Assembly: GCA_016200595.1 (NCBI GenBank)
Contig: JACQEL010000384.1
Coordinates: 1 to 22,996 of the forward strand
Reading direction: 5' to 3'
Length of the DNA stretch: 22,996 nt
DNA from: Deltaproteobacteria bacterium
GTDB taxonomy: Bacteria; Desulfobacterota; Binatia; Bin18
The translations under genes were made by a program, and so were the position numbers. Shown here piece by piece: positions 8,162 through 15,050 of the stretch. The notes under the pieces were generated by a model that did not search any database, was not told where the DNA came from, and saw nothing but the letters and a program-made list of their open reading frames with translations. The number at the start of each line of letters is the position of its first letter. Position 1 is the first letter of the stretch.

Positions 8162-8196
8162 GGGGTTAGGGGTTAGGTGCTGGGTGTTGGGTGTCG
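8162..8196. repeat. G-rich heptanucleotide array before the Lol permease start
   Basis: Five 7-bp units: GGGGTTA twice, GGTGCTG, GGTGTTG and GGTGTCG. The array begins 8 bases upstream of the GTG start of the permease gene and occupies the place of its ribosome-binding site. On the plus strand it has four runs of three or more G, so it could form a G-quadruplex. It is the inverted partner of the array at 8232-8259. Confidence 0.85.
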
Positions 8197-8231
8197 GAAA
8201 CCATTTTGCTGCTCTTGCTCCTGTCTTACTC

Positions 8232-8259
8232 TAGCCCCCAACACCTAGCACCCAGCCCC
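8232..8259. repeat. C-rich heptanucleotide array at the lysS stop codon
   Basis: Four 7-bp units: TAGCCCC, CAACACC, TAGCACC and CAGCCCC. The last unit runs into the lysS stop codon (8259-8261). Its reverse complement matches the array at 8162-8196 at about 20 of 23 positions, so the two could form a long imperfect hairpin with a loop of about 35 nt. Confidence 0.85.
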
Positions 8260-9746
8260 TACTTCTTCTCTGGTCGCATTTGCGGGAACAGAATGACGTC
8301 GCGAATCGACGGGGAGTTGGTAAATAACATCACCAAGCGGTCGATGCCGATGCCCTCGCCGGCCGTCGGCGGCATGCCATACTCAAGGGCACGGATATAA
8401 TCCTCATCGAGTGCATGGGCTTCTTCATCGCCCGCCTCGCGTTCGCGTAACTGTTCGAGAAAACGCTGCAGTTGATCTTCAGGATCATTCAACTCAGAAA
8501 ACGCATTCGCCAGTTCGCGACCGGCAATATAGAGCTCGAAACGGTCGACGAAGCGCGGATCCGCATCGTTGCGTCGTGCTAGAGGCGACACCTCGACCGG
8601 ATAGCTGACCACAAACGTCGGCTGGATGAGATGGGGCTCAACGACAGCCCCGAACAATTCTTCGATAACCTTGCCGAGTGGGGCCGCAGCATAGGGCAAC
8701 ACCCCTAACTCGCGTGCCTTGGCTCTGACAACATCTTCTCGTTCGATCTCCTCAGCCGACAGCCCAGCGTACTCACACACGGCCTCCACCATCCCCAGCC
8801 GACGCCAGGGCGGAGTCAGGTCGATTTCGTGCTCGCCGTAGGTCAGGCGCGAACCGCCCTGCAGTTCCTGGGCAAGAAAAACTAACAGTTCCTCGGTGAG
8901 CATCATCATATGCTCGTAGGTGGCGTAGGCCTGGTAGAACTCCAGCATAGTGTACTCGGGGTTGTGTTTGGTAGAGATCCCCTCGTTGCGGAAGTTCCGT
9001 CCCAGTTCAAAGACCCGATCGACGCCACTGACAATGAGACGCTTGAGAAAGAGCTCAGGCGCGATGCGTAAGTAGAGGTCAATATCCAAGGTGCGGTGAT
9101 GGGTGATAAAGGGTTTGGCCAATGCCCCACCGGCTAGACTCTGCATAATCGGCGTTTCGACCTCAAGAAAATCGCGCTCGATAAAGAATTGGCGGATCAA
9201 CTGGGTCAACTTTGCCCGCTTGCGGAAGGTGTCGCGCACCTGCGGGTTGACGATGAGGTCGAGATAACGTTGACGATAGCGGACTTCGACATCTTGTAAG
9301 CCATGCCATTTCTCTGGCAGCGGACGCAGCGCTTTGCTCAGCAAGCGCAACGTCGTCGCTTTGATCGTTAGCTCGCCTGTCCGGGTACGGAACACCGGAC
9401 CGGTGACACCCACCAGGTCACCAACGTCGAGCGATTCCTTGAGCAAAGTTACCGCTTCTGGTGGGCTATCTCCCTGGCGCACGTAGACCTGAATCTGTCC
9501 GCTGCGGTCCTGCAGATGGAAAAAGGCGGCCTTACCGAAGTACCGCAACGACATAATCCGGCCAGCCAGAGAAAACGTTTCTTCTCTCTTTTCCAGCTCT
9601 TCGGTAGTGGCAGCGGCAAACCGCTGGTGCAGTTCCGCTGCCGTATGGAGCGGAAAAAAGTCGTTCGCATAGGTCCGCACGCCACGCTCTTTCAGAGCCG
9701 TCAGCTTCTTCTTGCGAACCTGAATCTGTTCATTTTCTTCGATCAT
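8259..9746 (-). CDS. lysS: Lysyl-tRNA synthetase, class II
   Basis: LysS charges tRNA-Lys. The 495-residue length is normal for the bacterial class II enzyme. Residues about 60-160 form the OB-fold anticodon-binding domain. The catalytic core begins at RYRQRYLDLIVNP and contains the motif 2 region (FELGRNFRNEGISTKHNPEYTM split over strand and loop) and motif 3, GIGIDRLVMLF, near the C-terminus. The ATG at 9746 gives the expected N-terminus, though its ribosome-binding site is poor. It is first in the minus-strand block and divergent from the UPF0175 gene, so a promoter for the envelope genes probably lies in 9747-9880, but I see no clear -35/-10 pair. Confidence 0.97.
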   Translation of the reverse strand: MIEENEQIQVRKKKLTALKERGVRTYANDFFPLHTAAELHQRFAAATTEELEKREETFSLAGRIMSLRYFGKAAFFHLQDRSGQIQVYVRQGDSPPEAVTLLKESLDVGDLVGVTGPVFRTRTGELTIKATTLRLLSKALRPLPEKWHGLQDVEVRYRQRYLDLIVNPQVRDTFRKRAKLTQLIRQFFIERDFLEVETPIMQSLAGGALAKPFITHHRTLDIDLYLRIAPELFLKRLIVSGVDRVFELGRNFRNEGISTKHNPEYTMLEFYQAYATYEHMMMLTEELLVFLAQELQGGSRLTYGEHEIDLTPPWRRLGMVEAVCEYAGLSAEEIEREDVVRAKARELGVLPYAAAPLGKVIEELFGAVVEPHLIQPTFVVSYPVEVSPLARRNDADPRFVDRFELYIAGRELANAFSELNDPEDQLQRFLEQLREREAGDEEAHALDEDYIRALEYGMPPTAGEGIGIDRLVMLFTNSPSIRDVILFPQMRPEKK

Positions 9747-9880
9747 AAGAGTATGGGCTTAACCGACCCGAGAAAGGGCGTCAACCGGGCAAGCCGCGGA
9801 ATAAGGGAGGGCGTTCAAGCTTTCTCTTCTGTCTTGACAGTGAAAGGAAAAAGGTGCTTCTGAAGCTAATGAGGATAATC

Positions 9881-10147
9881 ATGAAGGGTTTATCGATAGA
9901 GATTCCAGAAGATGTTATCATTCACCTCCGTCTCCCGCCACGTAATCTGGAACAAGAGCTAAAAAAAGAGCTGGCCGTTCATTTATACGCCGAAGGTCTA
10001 CTACCTCAGGCGAGTGCCTGTCGTTTGGCAGGCATGAATCGGCTCGCTTTTGCACAGCTTCTTGGTGAAAGACAGATCCCTGTTCGATACACCTCCCAAG
10101 ATCTGGACCAAGATCTAATTTCTTGCAGTAGAGTCCCGAAGCCATGA
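9881..10147 (+). CDS. UPF0175 family small protein, possible antitoxin-like
   Basis: The 88-residue product starts at the ATG at 9881, with GAGG seven bases upstream; longer upstream starts are not needed. It reads LSIEIPEDVIIHLRLPP, then a charged helix ending KKELAVHLYAEGLL, then a helix-turn-helix-like ASACRLAGMNRLAFAQLLGER and IPVRYTSQDLDQDL. This matches the UPF0175 (PF03683) pattern. Family members often precede a PIN-domain (DUF3368) gene and are suspected antitoxins; no PIN gene follows here. The stop overlaps an ATG (ATGA at 10144-10147), but the frame that opens there (73 codons) looks like a shadow of gspC. Confidence 0.82.
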   Translation: MKGLSIEIPEDVIIHLRLPPRNLEQELKKELAVHLYAEGLLPQASACRLAGMNRLAFAQLLGERQIPVRYTSQDLDQDLISCSRVPKP

Positions 10148-10247
10148 TAAAGCCTCCCTCCCGTAAGGATCTTCCTTATTTAGCTGAGAAAAGCTCGGCA
10201 AAGCTTGAATTATCTTATCTATTCACTTATCTTGACGAAGGATCAGG

Positions 10248-11138
10248 GTGGATGTGGTTGTGGTTGGATCAAATACTCTTTTCTTTAGTGCCCGCTTTTT
10301 GCTCCTGGCGCTGTTTGCCTATTTCAGCGCACTGGCTGTTAACAGCATTATCGCGACGTGGCTGACCCTCCCTCCGTCAATGCAGACACTTGACGAGAGT
10401 TTGCCGCCTCCCACTACGCGGTTTACACCACCGCTCTCTTCTTACACTGTCGTTTACACGCGGGACATCTTCAATTCGGTCAAGGCACCAGCCCAGACCG
10501 AGGCTCCAAGTGTTACAGCAAACAATAGTGCCTTTAAGCTATGGGGAACGGCGGTACGCGAACACCAGCGCGCTTTTGCCATCCTTGAAGACCAAAGTAC
10601 ACATGTGCAGGGCCTGTACCGCGAAGGCGAAACAGTCGCCCCTGGAGTTATCCTGGTGCAGGTGAGTTGGGACCAGGTCATCCTCGAACGTAACGGCCGT
10701 CGTGAAACGTTAACCTTACCAACCGATGCTCCCGCGGCTCCGACGCCGCTGGTGGTCACCACCGCAGCTCCAACGCCACGTCAGGACCAGGACGGAGTAC
10801 GTCAGGTGACGCAAGATACCTTTCAGATCGACCATCGTGAAGTCGATCATGCCATGGAAAATCTCAATGATCTGTTTACCCAAGTCCGGGCTGTCCCGTA
10901 TGCCGATAGCAACGGAGCGAGTCAGGGGTTTCGCTTGTTTTCCATCAAACCGCAGAGTTTGGTTGAGCGCCTGGGTATGAAAAATGGCGATATCGTACAG
11001 CGGGTCAATGGCGTGGAGATTGCCGATCCGAGTACGGCCTTCTCTCTGCTCCAGGACCTGCAAGGTCGCACTCAGGTACGTGTCGATATTTTACGCAACC
11101 GCCAACCGGTTACCCTTTCGTATGAGATTCGCCAATAA
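10248..11138 (+). CDS. gspC: Type II secretion system protein GspC
   Basis: GspC links the inner-membrane platform to the GspD secretin. The 296-residue product has one membrane helix at about 12-36 and a Pro-rich spacer. The homology region is at about 72-152 (RDIFNSVKA, then FKLWGTAVREHQRAFAILED and the L-Y-R-E-G-E block). A second linker follows, then a PDZ domain at about 222-296 (GFRLFSIKPQSLVERLGMKNG and GDIVQRVNGVEI). The start is GTG at 10248 with an AAGGA site 6-7 nt upstream. It is followed by a terminator-like hairpin and then gspD. No other gsp genes are in the window. Confidence 0.9.
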   Translation: MDVVVVGSNTLFFSARFLLLALFAYFSALAVNSIIATWLTLPPSMQTLDESLPPPTTRFTPPLSSYTVVYTRDIFNSVKAPAQTEAPSVTANNSAFKLWGTAVREHQRAFAILEDQSTHVQGLYREGETVAPGVILVQVSWDQVILERNGRRETLTLPTDAPAAPTPLVVTTAAPTPRQDQDGVRQVTQDTFQIDHREVDHAMENLNDLFTQVRAVPYADSNGASQGFRLFSIKPQSLVERLGMKNGDIVQRVNGVEIADPSTAFSLLQDLQGRTQVRVDILRNRQPVTLSYEIRQ

Positions 11139-11149
11139 GTTACCGAACC

Positions 11150-11191
11150 AAGCGCAATGGCGGAGGGGCGGTTCGTATCTTGCGCTTTTTT
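11150..11191 (+). terminator. Rho-independent terminator-like hairpin after gspC
   Basis: AAGCGCAA (11150-11157) pairs perfectly with TTGCGCTT (11180-11187), followed by a T tract to 11191. The loop is 22 nt, long for a terminator. It begins 12 nt after the gspC stop, so it would uncouple gspC from gspD or attenuate the transcript. Confidence 0.55.
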
Positions 11192-11251
11192 ACCTAGGTG
11201 TGGAACACACCAAGATCCGGATTCATCGGGAACACACTACCGTCCGGGTGC

Positions 11252-11308
11252 CACGGGCAGCTTGCCTGCCCGTGCCCACCGCTCGCACTGGCGGACTAGC
11301 CGCCAGTG
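11252..11308. repeat. Pair of REP-like palindromes before gspD
   Basis: There are two perfect 9-bp hairpins with 5-nt loops: 11252-11260/11266-11274 (arm CACGGGCAG) and 11286-11294/11300-11308 (arm CACTGGCGG). The first can extend by four more pairs (11247-11250 with 11277-11280) past a small internal loop. Both arms share a CAC..GGC plan. They sit between the gspC terminator and the gspD ribosome-binding site. Confidence 0.8.
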
Positions 11309-11355
11309 GCACGCGGACAGGAGGCTCAATTATCAAATCCATATCTTGGTGTGCC

Positions 11356-13611
11356 ATGCATATAGGCCTCGTACTGCTCCTGTGCACGGGTGTAGGCTGG
11401 GCACAGGACCATGACGGACTTCCCAGTCGCAGTGGGAATAACCCCTCCTTCTCTGATGATGACCTCGGCCCAGCCTCCGCAGGCAAGAAATCCTCCCTGG
11501 ACGGAACTCACTCCTTAGTCGCGATAAACTTTCAGGACGTGGATATTCCCGTCCTCGCCCGCTTCATTAGCGACATTACCAACAAGAACTTTATCGTTGA
11601 TGAAAAGGTACGCGGGAAAGTCACCATTATTTCTCCGCACAAAGTTACGCCAGACGAGGCCTATACGGTCTTTCAGTCAGTCTTGCAGGTCAAAGGGTTT
11701 ACTACTGTATCGGGCAGAGGAATTATCAAAATCGTGCCCAGCCGCGATGCCAAACAGATCGGTCTCCCCATACTGTCGAATGGTTCGCTGGCTGCCGCCG
11801 GGGATGAGTTCATTACGCGCCTGGTCCCGCTGCGGTTCGCAAGTGCCGCGGATCTCGTCCCGGTCCTGCAACCGATGGTGTCACAGGATGGATTGGTGAT
11901 TCCCTATGCGACCACCAACACCCTGATCTTAACCGACTCGGCGGTCAATGTCCGGCGGCTCCTGGGCATGCTCGAAGAGCTCGATGTGGAAGGCAATGAA
12001 CGCGAGACCGAGGTCATTCAGCTCACGCACGCCTTTGCCGGCGACTTGGCGAAGAAGATCGAAGACATCATGAAAGAGCAGAGCGGGAACGATGGGGCGT
12101 CGGGTGCGCCGCGGATTCGGCCAGTGACCGCTGCCGGGAGCCTCCCGCCGATGACCGGCGGATCGAGCAGCGCCGTTCGGGTCCTGGCAGACGAACGCAC
12201 GAATTCACTGATCGTTACCAGCACTCCGCTTGACCTCAAGACCATTCACCGGTTGGTCGCCAGACTTGACGCCCCGCTCCCGCCAGGAACCAATAAGATT
12301 CATGTGTATTCCCTCAAGCATGCCAACGCCGAGGAAATGCTCTCGGTCTTGTCCGACTTAATTGGCATACGGACGGGCGCAGGAGGCGGAGGTGCGGGTA
12401 GCGCTCCGCGTCGAGACCGACGCCCGCGCCGTGAAGACCGGTTGGGGCAACAAGCTCAACGTTCCGGTTCACCCTTGGGCGAGCGGTTTTCTCCACTCAT
12501 GCAACCGCCCGCCCAACCACAGACTCCACCCAGCGTCTCCGGAACTGCGCCAGAGTTCAACAGCGAAGTCTCGATTACGGCGGACCCGGCAACCAACTCT
12601 CTGCTCATCAGTGCGGCCCCACAGGATTTCGAGACCCTGAAGAAGGTCATTGACCAAATCGACGTGCGGCGCCGTCAGGTCTATGTGGAAGCCATGATTC
12701 TCGAAGTCAGCATTGACCGCGGGCGTGAACTGGGCATTGAGTGGCAAGGTTCGTTCAGTATCAACGGTCAGGGGGTTGGCCTCGGACGTGTCAATCTCAA
12801 AGATTTGAACACCGCGCTCACGGACCCGGCAAGCCTGTCCGGTTTGTTACTCGCCGCGGCCAGTAACAAGACGATAGAGTTGCCCGACGGCACCAAGATA
12901 CCGGCGCAAGTGGCGCTGTTACGCGCGGCGCAGACGAGCAATGATATCAATGTTCTCTCCTCTCCTACGCTCCTCACCACTGATAACCAGGAAGCCGAAA
13001 TCCTCGTTGGGCAAAATGTCCCCTTTCTTGCTAGCCGAGCAAGCGACGCGTCTAACCTGAACAATCTGTTTGCCACCGTGGAGCGCCAAGATGTCGGGAT
13101 CACGCTACGGCTCACCCCGCAGATCTCCGAGGGCAACTCGGTTCGTCTCGATATTTACGAAGAGGTTTCGGCCATCGTCCCGACTCTGGCGAGTGTGGGA
13201 AATCCCAACCTGGTGGGACCCACCACCTCGGTCCGTTCAGCCAGTACCACGGTCGTCGTCAAGGACGCCCAGACTGTGGTGATCGGTGGCCTGATCTCCG
13301 ATAATACGACACGGCAGCGCGAGACCGTGCCTTATCTTGGTGACTTGCCAGTGATAGGAAATTTCTTTCGCACCGACGATGACAAAACCAGCAAGATCAA
13401 CTTATTGATCTTTCTCACCCCTCATGTCGTGCGTGATGATACCGAGATCGCCAACCGGTCGCTGAACGAGCGCGATCGTTTTCGCGACTTTCTCCAAGAA
13501 CACAAAGTCCCGCGTCAGTGGCAGAAGCAACTCGACCGTCCTTCTCTCGCGCCACCGCCGGACCAGCAATCTGGCGGAGTGCTCTTGCCCGCGACCGGTG
13601 GGCATCCTTAG
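11356..13611 (+). CDS. gspD: Type II secretion system secretin GspD
   Basis: GspD forms the outer-membrane channel of type II secretion. From this ATG the product has 751 residues. It comprises a hydrophobic signal segment ending G-W-A before Q, N0 at about 53-130 (VAINFQDVDIPVLARFISDI), N1 at about 150-210, N2 at about 215-300, N3 at about 310-440 with a Gly/Arg-rich insertion, and the secretin core at about 450-690 (LSSPTLLTTDNQEAEILVG, VGITLRLTPQIS). The start is uncertain. The best ribosome-binding site, AGGAGG at 11319-11324, lies 31 nt from this ATG but 7 nt from an in-frame ATC (11332). That ATC would begin a lysine-bearing signal peptide, (M)KSISWCAMHIGL. A GTG at 11248 is also in frame. 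No lipobox is seen. Neighbouring genes gspE onward are missing. Confidence 0.93.
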   Translation: MHIGLVLLLCTGVGWAQDHDGLPSRSGNNPSFSDDDLGPASAGKKSSLDGTHSLVAINFQDVDIPVLARFISDITNKNFIVDEKVRGKVTIISPHKVTPDEAYTVFQSVLQVKGFTTVSGRGIIKIVPSRDAKQIGLPILSNGSLAAAGDEFITRLVPLRFASAADLVPVLQPMVSQDGLVIPYATTNTLILTDSAVNVRRLLGMLEELDVEGNERETEVIQLTHAFAGDLAKKIEDIMKEQSGNDGASGAPRIRPVTAAGSLPPMTGGSSSAVRVLADERTNSLIVTSTPLDLKTIHRLVARLDAPLPPGTNKIHVYSLKHANAEEMLSVLSDLIGIRTGAGGGGAGSAPRRDRRPRREDRLGQQAQRSGSPLGERFSPLMQPPAQPQTPPSVSGTAPEFNSEVSITADPATNSLLISAAPQDFETLKKVIDQIDVRRRQVYVEAMILEVSIDRGRELGIEWQGSFSINGQGVGLGRVNLKDLNTALTDPASLSGLLLAAASNKTIELPDGTKIPAQVALLRAAQTSNDINVLSSPTLLTTDNQEAEILVGQNVPFLASRASDASNLNNLFATVERQDVGITLRLTPQISEGNSVRLDIYEEVSAIVPTLASVGNPNLVGPTTSVRSASTTVVVKDAQTVVIGGLISDNTTRQRETVPYLGDLPVIGNFFRTDDDKTSKINLLIFLTPHVVRDDTEIANRSLNERDRFRDFLQEHKVPRQWQKQLDRPSLAPPPDQQSGGVLLPATGGHP

Positions 13612-13640
13612 CGCGTGTCTGCAAACCGGAGGCAGGTGTC

Positions 13641-13735
13641 CATTGCGAGGAGCCCCTTCGACTACGCTCAGGATAAACTCCGGCGACGAAGCAATCTCTC
13701 CTACACGCAAAGATTGCTTCGCGCCGCTCGCAATG
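13641..13735. repeat. Nested inverted-repeat element, MITE-like
   Basis: Outer arms CATTGCGAG (13641-13649) and CTCGCAATG (13727-13735) enclose inner arms CGAAGCAATCT (13687-13697) and AGATTGCTTCG (13711-13721). The left spacer holds a fragment, CTTCGACTACGCTCAGGA (about 13656-13673). I recall both parts as dispersed repeats in many unrelated bacterial genomes. The 13612-13879 gap between the converging gspD and selD holds this element and the hairpins after it, but no gene. Confidence 0.75.
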
Positions 13736-13758
13736 ACTTGGTACCCGAAGTTTTCTCG

Positions 13759-13835
13759 TTCCCAGGCAGAGCCTGGGAATGCCCTGTTGTCATGGCTCTG
13801 CCATGATGTTCGGTTCCAGGCTCTGCCTGGAACCG
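13759..13835. repeat. Cluster of three GGC-NNN-GCC hairpins
   Basis: Three perfect hairpins have 3-nt loops: 13759-13767/13771-13779 (9 bp, loop AGA), 13791-13796/13800-13805 (6 bp, loop TCT) and 13811-13821/13825-13835 (11 bp, loop TCT). The last is nearly the same as the hairpin at 617-641, with paired substitutions that keep the stem. They lie at the 3' ends of converging gspD and selD and may end both transcripts. Confidence 0.8.
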
Positions 13836-13879
13836 AGGTCAAAAGGGATAATGTTTTTCCCTTGGGGGTATAGGCCTCT

Positions 13880-14953
13880 TTACCGTAACTCTACCCACAC
13901 TTCCTCTCGAGGCAGAACCTCTCCAATCACAGCAGCCGCGAGAGTTCCTTCTACGAGAAGGTCGCGGACCAAAGCCTGAGCCTCGCGTTCAGGCACGGCG
14001 ATGAGCAGCCCTCCTGAGGTCTGGGGATCAAAGGCCACCTCGTTGAAATCCTGGGGGACTGAGGAGGAGGCTTGCACTTTATCTGCCAAATAGTCGCGGT
14101 TACGCTTGCAGCCGCCGGTGATGTATCCCTCCAGGGCTAGACGCAGAACCCCAGGAAGTAACGGCAGAGCAGACGCGTGCAGATGCAACGTTACCCCACT
14201 TCCCATTGCCATCTCGCACGCATGCCCCATGAGGCTGAAGCCAGTGATGTCCGTAGCCGCGTGGACACTATGACGTAACATGGCCCGTGCGGCCTTGTCA
14301 TTGAGGGTCGCCATAGAGGTCACCGCCGCTGTGTATTCCTCTTCGCGCAGATGGGCTCTTTTCAGAGCGGTCGTGAGAATACCGGTTCCCAACGGTTTAG
14401 TGAGAACCACCACATCGCCGACCTGCGCGCCGACATTACGGACGACGCGGCGTGGATCAATCACCCCGGTGACAGCCATGCCGTACTTGATTTCATCGTC
14501 TGCCACCGAGTGCCCGCCCACGATCACTACCCCGGCTTCGGTGGCTTTATCCACTCCGCCGCGTAAAATCTCAGTCAGGATCTCTTTGTCGAGGCCACTC
14601 TGCGGGAAACAGACAATATTCATGGCAGTTTTCGGCTCTCCGCCCATCGCATACACATCGCTCAGAGAGTTAGCCGCCGAGATCTGACCATAAGTATAGG
14701 GATCATCAACCACTGGTGTGAAAAAATCCACCGTGTTGACGATGGCCAGGTCTTCCCGCAAACGAAACACCCCGGCATCATCCGAAGTCTCGATGCCGAC
14801 AATCAAATCAGGATGACGAGCACGAGGTAGTGAGCTGAGCACGAGTGCCAGGTCCGCCGGACCCAGCTTGCCCGCTCACCCCGCCGCCTTGACCTTCTCG
14901 GTCAAGCGGATACGCGCACGCTGGTCCCTCGGCGTTTGCTCTGGTTGACTCAT
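13880..14953 (-). CDS. selD: Selenide, water dikinase SelD, itself a selenoprotein (UGA at codon 26)
   Basis: SelD makes selenophosphate from selenide and ATP. Reading from the ATG at 14953, with AAGGAG four bases upstream, gives 357 residues if the in-frame TGA at 14876-14878 is read as selenocysteine. The context is TEKVKAAG-U-AGKLGPADL. Sec26 takes the place of the catalytic Cys17 of E. coli SelD, and Lys29 matches the essential Lys20. Downstream are the AIRS-family blocks: NTVDFFTPVVDDPYTYGQI, ANSLSDVYAMGG, VIVGGHSV, TDITGFSLMGH and FDPQTSGGLL. A GC-rich hairpin follows the UGA directly. A conventional reading would start at 14842 and lose the active site. It lies downstream of selB on the same strand. 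Confidence 0.95.
14847..14878 (-). promoter_or_regulatory. Candidate bacterial SECIS element of selD
   Basis: On the minus strand the UGA (14878-14876) is followed after 8 nt by GCTGGGTCC, a GGC loop, and GGACCTGGC. This is a 9-bp stem with two G-U pairs (14867-14859 with 14855-14847). Bacterial SECIS hairpins lie at this distance inside the coding region and are bound by SelB. The short loop is GGC; a bulged U, as in the E. coli element, is not obvious. Confidence 0.6.
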
Positions 14954-14967
14954 AGTACTCCTTACGG

Positions 14968-15002
14968 AGAGTGAAGAGTTAAGAATTAAGAGTTAAGAGT
15001 TT
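14968..15002. repeat. Heptanucleotide array, unit AGAGTTA
   Basis: Five 7-bp units: AGAGTGA, AGAGTTA, AGAATTA, AGAGTTA and AGAGTTT. It sits in the 91-bp gap between selB and selD, just upstream of the selD ribosome-binding site, and is the inverted partner of the array at 15023-15050. Confidence 0.85.
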
Positions 15003-15022
15003 CTGCTCTGCCTTTTCAATTC

Positions 15023-15050
15023 TTCACTTTTCACTCTTCACTTTTCACTT
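15023..15050. repeat. Heptanucleotide array covering the selB stop codon
   Basis: Four 7-bp units: TTCACTT, TTCACTC, TTCACTT and TTCACTT. A degenerate TTCAATT lies one base out of phase before them. The selB stop codon (15045-15047) is inside the array, so the repeat forms the last codon or so of selB. On the other strand it reads AAGTGAA/GAGTGAA, similar to the array at 14968-15002. Confidence 0.85.

Noticed and set aside
9834..9864. TTGACA at 9834-9839 as a -35 box for the UPF0175 gene
   Set aside because: At 16-18 bp spacing the -10 position reads CTTCTG or similar, a poor match, so no promoter is called.
10144..10365. 73-codon frame starting at the UPF0175 stop (ATGA overlap)
   Set aside because: It is rich in Trp and Leu only because it reads gspC's membrane helix in another frame; no toxin-like domain is visible.
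10984..11355. Longer gspD starting at 10984 inside gspC
   Set aside because: It would overlap the gspC PDZ domain by 155 nt and put over 100 non-secretin residues before the signal peptide.
13880..14842. selD starting at 14842
   Set aside because: It lacks the active-site loop and Lys; the Sec reading from 14953 has a strong ribosome-binding site and restores the family N-terminus.
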